Shown here: one piece after another, positions 24,141 to 33,301 of the stretch
Layout of the letters: every line of letters starts with the position of its first letter
Numbering within the stretch: position 1 is the first letter of the stretch
NCBI GenBank assembly: GCA_963933055.1
Contig: CAWVSY010000020.1
Coordinates: forward strand, 1 to 58,669
Source of the DNA: Oleispira sp963933055
GTDB lineage: Bacteria; Pseudomonadota; Gammaproteobacteria; Pseudomonadales; Oceanobacteraceae
Reading direction: 5' to 3'
Length of the DNA stretch: 58,669 nucleotides
Translations under genes and position numbers: made by a program
Notes under the pieces: generated by a model
Database searches by the model: none
What the model saw: the letters and a program-made list of their open reading frames with translations, nothing else
What the model was told of the DNA's origin: nothing

Positions 24141-25373
24141 ATGGAATGGAATACTGAACAGCTAAATCTAAAATCTAAATACTATACTGTCGGACAAGAG
24201 ATAGTAAGACCATCAGCCGCTGAACGAGATGCCACGGTTAACTTTGATCGTTCGCTATGGAAAAAAGTTGGCAATACTGGCTTATTTGGTCTCTGCATGC
24301 CCGAAGAATATGGCGGTGCAGGCTTAGGAATCGCTGATTTTGGCGCTGCATTGGAAGGATTCTCTGCAGGCTGCCAAGACATGGGAGTTTTAGTAACGCT
24401 TGTCGCACAAGTAGCATTGGTGCAATCAGCATTGGTTAACTACGGCACAAAAGAGCAATGCCAAACCTGGTTACCAGAACTGATCAGTGGAGAGAAACTC
24501 GCCTGTTTTGCGATTACTGAAAAAGGCTGCGGTTCAGATGTTCGCTCAATAAAAACTCAAGTCGACCGCACAGATAGCGGTTACATTTTAAATGGCAAAA
24601 AGTGGAATATCACGAATGCTCCGGTAGCTGACATTTGCATGACCTTTGGCAAGGTTGTCGGAAAGCAAGAAAAATCCATTGCTTGCTTCATTTTCAATAC
24701 TCATAGCGAAGGCATTGAGCAATCAAAGCCATTCGATTTAATGGGTAATCGTGGAACACCCATCGGCTCTATAGATTTTGAAAATGTAGCATTAACGAAT
24801 GAAAACCGCATAGGCCAAGAAGAAGAAGGTCTGTCGGTTCTTTACTTTTCTTTCCTAGTTGAACGGGTACTCACTGGCATATTAGTTTCAGGTTGCATCG
24901 CCCCCCTGATTCAAGAAAGTGTTGCCTACAGCCAAAATCGCCAGGCTTTTGGCAAAGCTATTGGTGACAATCAATATGTACAGCAATATATCGTTGATAT
25001 AGAAAGTAAATTAGAGCTGCTAAAAGGTGTGATATTTAGAGCGTTATCTGCACTTGAAAAAGGAGAAGATTGCTCAAAACTGGCATCAATTGTCAAAATG
25101 TTTTCAGCAGAAATTTTTCATGAATCATCTCTTAGTGCCATGCGAGTCATGGGTAACTACGGCTACCGTCGAGAGAATTATTACGAAAGATTATTACGTG
25201 ATGCTATTGGGTTATTGTTCGCTGGAGGTACCGCTGAAATTCATAAGCGCGTCATTTGGGATTCAATGGTCAAAGAATTTAATAATGAAAACAAGAAACG
25301 CGAGAATTTAAAAATGAATTGGAATAATGCTGTGCGTGATGCTCAAGAAACTAAAGAGCTAGAGGAGGCATAA
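24141..25373 (+). CDS. Acyl-CoA dehydrogenase family protein
   Basis: 410-residue flavoenzyme that would desaturate an acyl-CoA or acyl-carrier-protein substrate. Motifs: CFAITEKGCGSDV (FAD/substrate binding, about 122-134), SQNRQAFGKAIGDNQYVQQY (about 264-283), and LRDAIGLLFAGGTAEIHKRVI near the end. The Glu of the MCAD YEGT motif is replaced (AGGT, 361-364), while E241 in LVERVLTG falls where isovaleryl-CoA/long-chain enzymes keep their base. It starts 7 bp after the ThiF-GNAT gene and ends 1 bp before the exporter gene, so it works in this operon and not in general beta-oxidation. Confidence 0.9.
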   Translation: MEWNTEQLNLKSKYYTVGQEIVRPSAAERDATVNFDRSLWKKVGNTGLFGLCMPEEYGGAGLGIADFGAALEGFSAGCQDMGVLVTLVAQVALVQSALVNYGTKEQCQTWLPELISGEKLACFAITEKGCGSDVRSIKTQVDRTDSGYILNGKKWNITNAPVADICMTFGKVVGKQEKSIACFIFNTHSEGIEQSKPFDLMGNRGTPIGSIDFENVALTNENRIGQEEEGLSVLYFSFLVERVLTGILVSGCIAPLIQESVAYSQNRQAFGKAIGDNQYVQQYIVDIESKLELLKGVIFRALSALEKGEDCSKLASIVKMFSAEIFHESSLSAMRVMGNYGYRRENYYERLLRDAIGLLFAGGTAEIHKRVIWDSMVKEFNNENKKRENLKMNWNNAVRDAQETKELEEA

Positions 25374-25374
25374 C

Positions 25375-27957
25375 ATGACGACTAACTCTGATAAACCCAT
25401 TGAAGCTATTATACAAGCAACCAATAAGCTGCATAATCATCCTTGGTTGACCATCCTTGCATTTTTAGTCATTACTCTATTTGCATTAGGCAGCGCTGGT
25501 AAATTGCAAATAAATGCAACGCCCTACATGATTGGTAAAGAACACCCAAGCCGAATTGCTGACGACAAGGTTAAAGGGTTATTTACCAATGCGGGTGAAC
25601 AAGCCTTTATTGCCGTTGTTAATAAAGAAGGAGATGTATTTAATTCTAAATCACTTGCACTGGTATCAACGCTGACTCAAGCATTTAAATCGATGACTTT
25701 GACAACAGACATTGATACAGCAAGATTATTAGAATTGAAATCCGAATTGCCTCATGAAAGTGACGCAATTGATAACATCATAAAAGATGGCTTAACAATA
25801 ACGGATGCTTACGCGCTGAGTAATTTAGTCGCACGTATTGATCAACAATCAGAGACCTTTGTTAATCATGGAGAGTGGTTGCAAACACTGGCTGTGCGTA
25901 TTAACCCTGTGCGCAAAGTACGTTCACTGGTCACCCTAGAGAACATTACCTCAACCGAGGATGGTATTGATATTCATCCATTAATGGATACGCCTGTTTC
26001 GAATACAGTCGATATCCAAAGTCTTAAAAAGGAAGTTTTTCAGAACCCTCTGTTTTTAAACAGTTTGATTTCAGAAGATGCACGCGCAACAAGCATTCAG
26101 CTAGAATTCAATATTGCTGAAGACGATTCCCCTTCAATGCTTTTAGCTTATCAGGCAATTAATACCATCATTGCAAATACTGACTTAGGAGCAAATAGTC
26201 TGCACTTGAGTGGGCCACCTATGATTGCATCAGAAACGGCTTCCAATATGGAAAAAGATAATCAAACATTACTGCCTGGCGTATTACTCGTTATCTTGGT
26301 TGTTTTACTGATTAGCTTTGGCCGAATCCAAGGCATGGTTATTCCTTTAATCATTGCAATACTCAGCTTGATTTGGACATTAGCCGTGATGAGTGCAATG
26401 GGCGTTAAGCAAAATATTATTACGTCTATGCTGCCTGTCTTTATTATTGCCATTGCCGTATGCGATGCCATCCACTTTTTATCAGACTATTATCGTCACC
26501 TTCCTGATAATGCCACTCGTAAACAACGCTCTAAAGCCGCTGCTTCAGCAATAACTCAATTATTCTGGCCAATGCTTGTAACCACAATAACCACTGCAAT
26601 TGGCTTTATGTCACTCGCGTGGACTGAGGTAACATTTATTCAAGAATTTGGATTCTTTGTAGGGATTGGTGTCATTATCGCTTGGGTCATCACCATTTTC
26701 TTCTTGCCGACCATTCTCGTCTTATGGAAATCCAAACCACCCAAAATTGGCTTATTAGCCAGCACGCGCCTTGATAATTTAATGCAAAAATTCAGCAGTG
26801 TCGCTAAAGTCGCTAAGCATGCGGTCGTCGTCACACTGTGCTTAATTGTGGGTAGTGCTTGGTATATTTCTAATAACCTAAATGTTGATAACCAAGTTAT
26901 CGGCTATTTTGAAGAAAGCAGTCAGATTCGTGTCGATGATCGAGCTCTTAATGAACATTTTGGCGGCACAACACCGATTAGTATTTTAATTGAAACGGGC
27001 AAGGTTGATGCTTTTCAAGAAGCGCAATATGTCGCTGCTTTAGATGCTATTGAAGCTCGTTTACGTGAACACGAAATTGTTGGTTTCACGTATGGCCTGC
27101 CTGATTTTATTAAGCGTTTAAATCAAACGTTAAACAATACTATGACCGCTGAAGCTTACACATTACCCGATGCGCTAAGCACAGAGTTATTGGGGCAATA
27201 TTTCTTATTGTATGAAAATGGCAATGGTCGAGATTTGTTTGATGTCGTTGACCGCCGCTATCAGAACTCTCGCATTGTTACTATTTTACATACAGATCGC
27301 TCATCAGAAGTTAGTAAAGTGATTGATGATGTCATGCTGTATTCCGCTTCTGTTTTACCGCAAGGCAGCAGCATAAAAGTTTCTGGCTATGGTGAGATTT
27401 TAGTTGCGACAACCAATGCCGTTGTATGGGGACAAGTCAGCAGCTTGGTTCTAGCAGGAATTTTAATCATGTTGGTCGTGCTGCTTATCTTCCGCTCACC
27501 GAGTATTGCGGTATTAGTTCCTTTACCACTAATCCTCACACTATTAGGGGTATTTGCAATCATGGCAGCCGCCGGAGTCGACTTAGACATAGGTACCTCC
27601 ATCATTGCAGCTATTTCATTTGGTATCGGCATTGATTACTCAATTCATATTATTTCGGCGCTCAAAGCCAGTAAGTCAACGACACGCTTAGAGCAGATTC
27701 GTGATGCCTTAAAGCTATGTGGCAAGCCAATATTAATTAATACTCTCGCTCTCGGAGCAGGCTTTTTAGTATTGACCTTATCCGGATATCAAGCATTGAT
27801 TAATTTAGGCTATTTCATCTCTATCACCATGTGCTTGAGTGCGATTTTCTCTTTATTAGTTTTGCCTGCTATTGTCGCCAATGCGGTGAATAAAGATAAA
27901 AACAAAGACGACATCGCAGAGAAAGTAGCGGTCGAAGGTATTAAGGCGAATGCATAA
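25375..27957 (+). CDS. MMPL/RND family exporter
   Basis: 860 residues with the RND plan: TM1 near residue 22, a large periplasmic loop, TMs 2-6 at about 300-445, TM7 near 480, a second periplasmic loop, and TMs 8-12 at about 680-845. The two halves carry the paired signature segments IAIAVCDAIHFLSDYY and FGIGIDYSIHII, characteristic of the MMPL/HpnN/sterol-sensing-like group that moves lipids and lipid-like metabolites. A strong GAGGAGG ribosome-binding site lies in the end of the preceding gene. No membrane-fusion protein or TolC gene accompanies it; the LolA-like protein and barrel downstream probably take that role. Confidence 0.92.
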   Translation: MTTNSDKPIEAIIQATNKLHNHPWLTILAFLVITLFALGSAGKLQINATPYMIGKEHPSRIADDKVKGLFTNAGEQAFIAVVNKEGDVFNSKSLALVSTLTQAFKSMTLTTDIDTARLLELKSELPHESDAIDNIIKDGLTITDAYALSNLVARIDQQSETFVNHGEWLQTLAVRINPVRKVRSLVTLENITSTEDGIDIHPLMDTPVSNTVDIQSLKKEVFQNPLFLNSLISEDARATSIQLEFNIAEDDSPSMLLAYQAINTIIANTDLGANSLHLSGPPMIASETASNMEKDNQTLLPGVLLVILVVLLISFGRIQGMVIPLIIAILSLIWTLAVMSAMGVKQNIITSMLPVFIIAIAVCDAIHFLSDYYRHLPDNATRKQRSKAAASAITQLFWPMLVTTITTAIGFMSLAWTEVTFIQEFGFFVGIGVIIAWVITIFFLPTILVLWKSKPPKIGLLASTRLDNLMQKFSSVAKVAKHAVVVTLCLIVGSAWYISNNLNVDNQVIGYFEESSQIRVDDRALNEHFGGTTPISILIETGKVDAFQEAQYVAALDAIEARLREHEIVGFTYGLPDFIKRLNQTLNNTMTAEAYTLPDALSTELLGQYFLLYENGNGRDLFDVVDRRYQNSRIVTILHTDRSSEVSKVIDDVMLYSASVLPQGSSIKVSGYGEILVATTNAVVWGQVSSLVLAGILIMLVVLLIFRSPSIAVLVPLPLILTLLGVFAIMAAAGVDLDIGTSIIAAISFGIGIDYSIHIISALKASKSTTRLEQIRDALKLCGKPILINTLALGAGFLVLTLSGYQALINLGYFISITMCLSAIFSLLVLPAIVANAVNKDKNKDDIAEKVAVEGIKANA

Positions 27958-28873
27958 ACATCACTTTATTTATGTATGTTTATTATCCCTACTGGCTTTG
28001 CCAGTGGGGGTTATGGCAAAAGATTCTGACTGGGTAGTCGTAACGCTTTACCCTAGCCAAGGAGTCTATAGTGCTAATGAACTATCGCAACTAGTACCCG
28101 CCGTTGAGGGTTTATGGACTTTGCAAGATGAAAAAAATCGTCCATTTATTCGCAACATAGATAGCTTAGCCACAGAGAATACGATTGTAGCTCAAGAAGA
28201 TTCAGTGCGATTTCGACGTTTAATCGAACAAAGGGAACTGACCGATTCAGGTTTAGCGACATTGAAAACCATCGTCAATGAACATCCTGTATTGCAGCAT
28301 AGGATAGCTGACGACGCAGGGGAATCACTTAATATATGGGTGAAACTGAAATATGACTACAACCAGAAAGAGCAACGCTTATTACTTGAAAAAATAATAA
28401 GCTCATTGCAAACACACTATCAAACCTGCACGACCAGCAATAAAGGCCCATTAACGGGCATGAGCTTACAATCGGTTGATTTAGAGCCTGTGGGTAACAA
28501 CCCGATACTGACTGCTTTTAATCAGCTATCGCAAACAAGCCTGCGTTATGGCAAAGAAGCATTACAACATTATAGTGCTGCGGATCTATTATCGGCTCTT
28601 AATGATTTAATGAATCCTAATCAAAGCATCATATCCAGTGAGCAAGTAGAGCAACTGTATATGATTGCTGAAAGTGTCCGTAGCCGACACTTGCATACCC
28701 TCGCTAATCCAAGCTTTAAACGCTTCAAACTGATACGAATTATTGAGAATGGAGCTGATTTTCTTCCATTGCCTGAGTTCAACATAATACAGAGTAATAG
28801 CTGGTCTGCTAATGAGTCTAATTATCAAATTTTAGAATGCCGACCTGAATTTTTATCGACTCAAAACACGTAA
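27950..28873 (+). CDS. Secreted protein of unknown family in the export operon
   Basis: 307 residues. The N-terminus (HFIYVCLLSLLALPVGVMA) is a clear signal peptide; the mature part is mixed alpha/beta with few cysteines and no motif I recognise. The segment NPILTAFNQLSQTSLRYGKEALQHYSAADLLSALNDLM looks helical. It overlaps the exporter gene by 8 bases, so it is co-translated with it and is likely a periplasmic partner. Function not assigned. Confidence 0.75.
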   Translation: MHKHHFIYVCLLSLLALPVGVMAKDSDWVVVTLYPSQGVYSANELSQLVPAVEGLWTLQDEKNRPFIRNIDSLATENTIVAQEDSVRFRRLIEQRELTDSGLATLKTIVNEHPVLQHRIADDAGESLNIWVKLKYDYNQKEQRLLLEKIISSLQTHYQTCTTSNKGPLTGMSLQSVDLEPVGNNPILTAFNQLSQTSLRYGKEALQHYSAADLLSALNDLMNPNQSIISSEQVEQLYMIAESVRSRHLHTLANPSFKRFKLIRIIENGADFLPLPEFNIIQSNSWSANESNYQILECRPEFLSTQNT

Positions 28874-28891
28874 TATTAAAGGTGACGTAAT

Positions 28892-29689
28892 ATGAAAAAT
28901 TGTCTTCAAATAATCATGACAGGAACGTTATTACTAAGCAGTGCATTTGCTTATAGCAATTCAACCCCTGATGCTCAGAGTATCATTAAGAATGTTAAAG
29001 ACAGAGATCAAGGTAAAGATCGCTACTCTGAAGTTGATTTAATACAAACAATGTCTGATGGCTTTGTGCGTAGCCGTACTTTAAAAATGTTTGAAAAAGA
29101 ATTTGGCGAAGAGCGTAAAGGCCTGCTGTATTTCACAGCACCCAGTAATACCGCTGGCACAGGCCTATTAATGCAGAGTTATGCTGAAGTTGATAATAAA
29201 GAAGATGACCAATGGTTATACCTCCCAGCATTAAGAAAAGTTAAACGCATTGCAACCAATTCAAAAGAAGGCCCTTTCTTAGGAACAGATTTTTCATTTG
29301 CAGATATCGAACGAATGAAAGTGAGTGATTATCAATATTCCTTTATAAAAGAAGAAAACTTAAACGGAAATAGCGTAACGGTTATTGAAGCTACCACCGC
29401 AGATGGACTAGAAAATCCAAGAACGGGCTACAGTCGCCGTATGATTTATGTCGACCAAGAAAAAAATCTTATTTTAAAAGATGAGATTTTTCGAGCTTCA
29501 CGCTTAATTAAGGTATTTAAAGTAGTTTCAATGAAAAAGATTGACGGCTTCTGGACGGTCACTGAAGCCAAGATGGATAACATTGCTGAAGGCGGTTATA
29601 CCCAGTTAATTCGCAAAGATACACAATATAATCAATCACTAAAAGATTCATTATTTAACCAGCGAACACTGCGAAAAGGGGTTAAATAA
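28892..29689 (+). CDS. LolA-like outer-membrane lipoprotein-sorting protein
   Basis: 265 residues with a signal peptide (MKNCLQIIMTGTLLLSSAFA) and the pattern of the LolA-like family found next to MMPL exporters: VDLIQTMSDGFVRSRTLKMFEKEF, GLLYFTAPSNTAGTGLLM, DDQWLYLPALRKVKRI, GPFLGTDFSFADIE. Family members are half-open beta-barrels thought to shuttle lipids across the periplasm. Preceded by AAAGGTGA as ribosome-binding site, 18 bp after the unknown secreted protein; its stop overlaps the next start by one base (TAATG). Confidence 0.88.
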   Translation: MKNCLQIIMTGTLLLSSAFAYSNSTPDAQSIIKNVKDRDQGKDRYSEVDLIQTMSDGFVRSRTLKMFEKEFGEERKGLLYFTAPSNTAGTGLLMQSYAEVDNKEDDQWLYLPALRKVKRIATNSKEGPFLGTDFSFADIERMKVSDYQYSFIKEENLNGNSVTVIEATTADGLENPRTGYSRRMIYVDQEKNLILKDEIFRASRLIKVFKVVSMKKIDGFWTVTEAKMDNIAEGGYTQLIRKDTQYNQSLKDSLFNQRTLRKGVK

Positions 29690-30984
29690 TGGCGGGCATC
29701 ATTGCCGATAGCAGCACAATGAATGCATTTCGTTCTGGCTTCTCGCTACTGATCACTTTGTTGATCAGTTCGCAAACTACGGCAATGCCTGCAGCCGATG
29801 ACGATGCATTCAACTCTGAAAATTTTTCCAGCAAAGGCTTTGCTCGCATAGAGAAACTGGAGCGAGTAGGCAATACCGATGCTTTCGAAGAGAAATCGCA
29901 ATCTCCATTAGGCTTTAATATAGATGGAAAATTCGAACTGGATTGGGCCTATGAAAATTTTTCTATCGATACCATAAGCTATGGAAAATACCGTTCGCAG
30001 TATCGTAATAGTGACTCTGATATGGAATCAGAATTAGAAGTCAGAGAATGGTTTTTTGGCTACGGAAATGAAAGCTGGCAATATCGACTCGGCAAACAAC
30101 AAGTCGCATGGGGGAAAGGCGATTATTTTCGTATTATTGATGTCATTAACCCGCTCAATCTTACTGAATCACTCATCCCTTACTTAGATGATTATTCACT
30201 AGGTCGGATTCCTCGTGAAATGCTAGTGATTGAACACTTTCAAGATAATGTTGAATATCAGTTTATTAGCGCATTTAAAACTCAACGTACAGAGTACGCC
30301 GAGCCTGGAACGAATTTTGAAAATGAAGCAATCCCCAATAATAGTATTAAGGATGATTCTAAAAATATAGATTTGGCACTCAGAATTCGATTTTTTATTG
30401 ATAGCACAGACATCGATATTTACACATTTAGTGGTTATAACCCAGACCCACTGTTTACAATAGAAGAAAATAATACTCAAATATTAACTCAGGAACATTT
30501 GGAAAAAAGAAACGTCATTGCCTTGTCTTTTGCTAGGCCGATCTCTTTTGGCGTATTACGAAGTGATATAGCTTATTATTTAGATGAAGCCGTTCAATCA
30601 GGCAATGGCTTTGAGAATGTGAGTAAATTTGCGGCATTAGTTGGTATTGATATTCAAGAAGATGAATGGTCCTATAATTTACAAGCAACGACAACCCAAA
30701 TTTTTGGGCAAAGCAACGAGTTTGATGCTCAAAAAAATATTAACATTGCATCTGCTGCTATCCAAAAAGAATGGAGCCGACAACGGCTTATGTCATCGTT
30801 AGTTTGGCTTTACAACGATTTAAATCGATCAAGTAACATACTGAAATATAATGTGAGATACGACTGGCGCAGTGACAGTCAATTCGAACTTGGGTTGATT
30901 GTTTTTGATGGCCCAATGAGCAGTTTATACGGTATTTATGACGACCAAGATAGGGTGTATTTAAATTTCAAACAGTCTTTTTAA
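29689..30984 (+). CDS. DUF1302-like outer-membrane beta-barrel protein
   Basis: 431 residues. A signal peptide is present whether the start is the ATG at 29689 or the one at 29719 (MNAFRSGFSLLITLLISSQTTA). The mature protein is a beta-barrel: FNIDGKFELDWAYENF, WQYRLGKQQVAWGKGDYFRIIDVINPLNL (the DUF1302-type strand), and a C-terminal RVYLNFKQSF with final Phe. DUF1302-like proteins often accompany MMPL exporters and LolA-like carriers, so it is probably the outer-membrane end of the export route. Last gene of the operon. Confidence 0.75.
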   Translation: MAGIIADSSTMNAFRSGFSLLITLLISSQTTAMPAADDDAFNSENFSSKGFARIEKLERVGNTDAFEEKSQSPLGFNIDGKFELDWAYENFSIDTISYGKYRSQYRNSDSDMESELEVREWFFGYGNESWQYRLGKQQVAWGKGDYFRIIDVINPLNLTESLIPYLDDYSLGRIPREMLVIEHFQDNVEYQFISAFKTQRTEYAEPGTNFENEAIPNNSIKDDSKNIDLALRIRFFIDSTDIDIYTFSGYNPDPLFTIEENNTQILTQEHLEKRNVIALSFARPISFGVLRSDIAYYLDEAVQSGNGFENVSKFAALVGIDIQEDEWSYNLQATTTQIFGQSNEFDAQKNINIASAAIQKEWSRQRLMSSLVWLYNDLNRSSNILKYNVRYDWRSDSQFELGLIVFDGPMSSLYGIYDDQDRVYLNFKQSF

Positions 30985-31001
30985 TATTTAATTCATGCCA
31001 T

Positions 31002-31030
31002 AAAAAAAGCGCACAATTTACATTGTGCGC
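31002..31030 (-). terminator. Terminator of the porin gene (convergent region)
   Basis: 9-bp stem (31009-31017 / 31022-31030) with loop TTAC; on the minus strand it is followed by T7 (31008-31002), on the plus strand only by CTTT. It therefore mainly ends the porin transcript, and may also stop the export operon. Confidence 0.85.
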
Positions 31031-31061
31031 CTTTCGTATGATCGCTATGAATCAACTTTTA

Positions 31062-32228
31062 TTAGAAAGCTTGACGCATACTTACTACTGTCGCTAGTGC
31101 TTCACCATCGCTACTATAATCAGCGTAGTCAAACTCAAAACGGACAGAACGGCTATCGGTTACCTGATACCAAACCTGACCAAAGACAGCATTATCAAGC
31201 TGACGTGCGTCTTTGTTATCATCTTCACCTTGGCCATAACCAAACAAAACATTCAGCTTATCAGTAAACTGATATTGAGCAGAAAGTGTTGTTGAAGTCG
31301 TCTTTGAATCTTCTTTCGTATCACGATCAGCACCACGATACGCAAAACCAAGCTCCAGCTCTGGTGTTGCTTGAACCTTAGCACCAACACTATAAATAGA
31401 AGGTGCAGTTGTTAACCCTTCCGCTTTATCAATAGCAGCTGCATCATTTAATAATTTAGCCGCGGCTAAATTTTCTTTAGCGGCATCGCTTTCTTGTACG
31501 ATATTTTTAACATACACAGCGTTTAACGTGACAGTACCAAAAGTAGCAGCACCGGCAATAGACACACCCGTGATACCAGCATCGTTTGTTAATACTTCTT
31601 TACCATCAATGGTAGCTTTACGATCATCTTCACCAATGTGTAATGCAACCGTTGCCGATACAGGAGAAGCTGTTCCCCAACCACCTTTACCATAGGTATA
31701 GCTAGCGGTACTGGAGTTACGGAAACCGTAGCCCAATGAGCCTTTTAGTTCATCAGTGATATAGAAATAAGACGCTAAACCTTGAGTTTCACCACGGTTA
31801 GTATTCCAACCGCTGTACATCATATAAGGAGACCACTGAGTACCTAACTTAAAGCTATGATCGCCATTTTCTAAGCCTAACCATCCCAAACGAGTTTTAA
31901 CACCATAGCTATCACCCGTGCTCTCTAGAACATCGGCTTTAAATTCAATTCTGTAGGTGCCTTTCCAGCCATCTTGAATGTCTTCTTCACCTTTAATACC
32001 AATACGTGATTGCACGTTATTGGTTAATGCAAATTCTTGCTCATCACTATTACCATTTGGCGCATCACCACCAGGGAACACATCAGAACCCGCGGTAATA
32101 CCATCTTCGTTATAATGCTCTAAACCAATATCGACAAAACCATAAACGTCGAGTGATGGTGCCGCTGTTGCCGCTTGAGAGGCCGCGATGCTAGCAATTG
32201 CGATCGCTAAAAGTGATTTTTTAGGCAT
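31062..32228 (-). CDS. Gram-negative trimeric porin (Porin_4-like)
   Basis: 388 residues. Signal peptide MPKKSLLAIAIASIAASQAATA, then the porin opening SLDVYGFVDIGLEHYN, the strand NNVQSRIGIKGEEDIQDGWKGTYRIEF, GDHSFKLGTQWSPYMM, and a terminal MRQAF ending in Phe, as general diffusion porins do. A good ribosome-binding site (AAGGA) precedes the ATG. Monocistronic. Substrate preference cannot be read. Confidence 0.92.
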   Translation of the reverse strand: MPKKSLLAIAIASIAASQAATAAPSLDVYGFVDIGLEHYNEDGITAGSDVFPGGDAPNGNSDEQEFALTNNVQSRIGIKGEEDIQDGWKGTYRIEFKADVLESTGDSYGVKTRLGWLGLENGDHSFKLGTQWSPYMMYSGWNTNRGETQGLASYFYITDELKGSLGYGFRNSSTASYTYGKGGWGTASPVSATVALHIGEDDRKATIDGKEVLTNDAGITGVSIAGAATFGTVTLNAVYVKNIVQESDAAKENLAAAKLLNDAAAIDKAEGLTTAPSIYSVGAKVQATPELELGFAYRGADRDTKEDSKTTSTTLSAQYQFTDKLNVLFGYGQGEDDNKDARQLDNAVFGQVWYQVTDSRSVRFEFDYADYSSDGEALATVVSMRQAF

Positions 32229-32549
32229 CTTGTATTTCCTTGAATTATTTATTTTTGCTTATTTTTTAACCAAAAAACAAGTTGGTAAACTCAAGATACA
32301 TAAACCTGACTTCTTAGACAATAAAAATCATTAGTTTACGTTATATACCTTGTAATTATTTGTAGTATAGACATAACTAGAAAATTTGGAGGTTTAATAG
32401 AAGAAGCTTCGAAAAAAGATAAAAACCGGATGGGATATCGAAATAAAAGCCGTCGTGATTAATAAATAGAAAGACGGTTATTAAAAATAAATGCTTAAAA
32501 TATAGAGAAAGCACTCGCTTCCTCTATGTCACAATACGCTATTGACTAA
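32229..32549. other. AT-rich gap upstream of the porin
   Basis: 321 bases holding the porin promoter (minus-strand TATACT or TATAAC stretches around 32340-32370 are candidates without clear -35 boxes) and the 3' flank of the frameshifted outer-membrane protein. No gene, strong hairpin or known operator was found. Confidence 0.4.
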
Positions 32550-33187
32550 TCAATCAAAAACTTTAAATAAGTACGCAGCGCCAAAATTTAACGCTGTATG
32601 GCTATGTGTCAACTGTACTTTTTCTAGTCCAAAGTCTTCAAAAGCATAGAATTCTTCCCACGCAATGCTTTTTATTTGCAAAGAAAGATCCAATTCAACA
32701 TGCTCATGCACATCAAATTTAACACCACCTTGCAGCTTAATAGAGACACCCTCTAGATCATCACCATCGTTGAAGCTATTATCTTCATTTTTTAGCGTAT
32801 GCAAACCAAAGCCAAAACCAAGATAAGGTTGAACAAGATCATCACCATACACATACTGAAAATCAAGTTCCGTTCCAGGAATATCATCATCAGATCCATA
32901 CTTGTATTCAACATCCATCGCTGTTCGCGCTAGACGAATACGGTTATTAGACTTTGTACGATAGCCAATATAAAAACCAATTAATGAAGTATCAATATCT
33001 GATGAAATTTCTTCATCATAAATTTTCGCAGTGACCTCACCCGAAATACTGGTCGCTACATCACACCAATAAAAAATCCAGATCTGGGTGTTAATTCAAT
33101 AGAAGGATCATCCACTGAGTCTGAAAAGGCATTAAAAGAAAGAATAAGAAGTAAATAAGCAGGAAGCTTATAAATATGTTTGATCAT
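32550..33187 (-). pseudogene. Outer-membrane beta-barrel protein with a frameshift
   Basis: The gene begins at 33187 with a signal peptide (MIKHIYKLPAYLLLILSFNA), continues ELTPRSGFFIGVM and stops at the TAG at 33056-33058. The neighbouring frame continues sensibly from the same point (DVATSISGEVTAKIYDEE, then IGFYIGYRTKSNN) into the ORF 32918-32550, an eight-strand-like barrel (QPYLGFGFGLHTL, FGAAYLFKVFD, terminal Phe-Asp). One base gained near 33060-33065, for example GTG-ATG restored to GTG-GATG, gives GVDVATS and a single protein of about 212 residues. Likely a recent single-base deletion or a sequence error; an OmpA/OmpW-like barrel by shape. Confidence 0.75.
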
Positions 33188-33301
33188 GCTACATCCGTTT
33201 GAGTAATTGAAAAACTGCGTAGCATGGTATTGATAGCGAGTTATTGTTCAGCTCCTTGCCAACGCCCGCCGCATAATATAAATAATCGCTACGCTGTCAA
33301 T

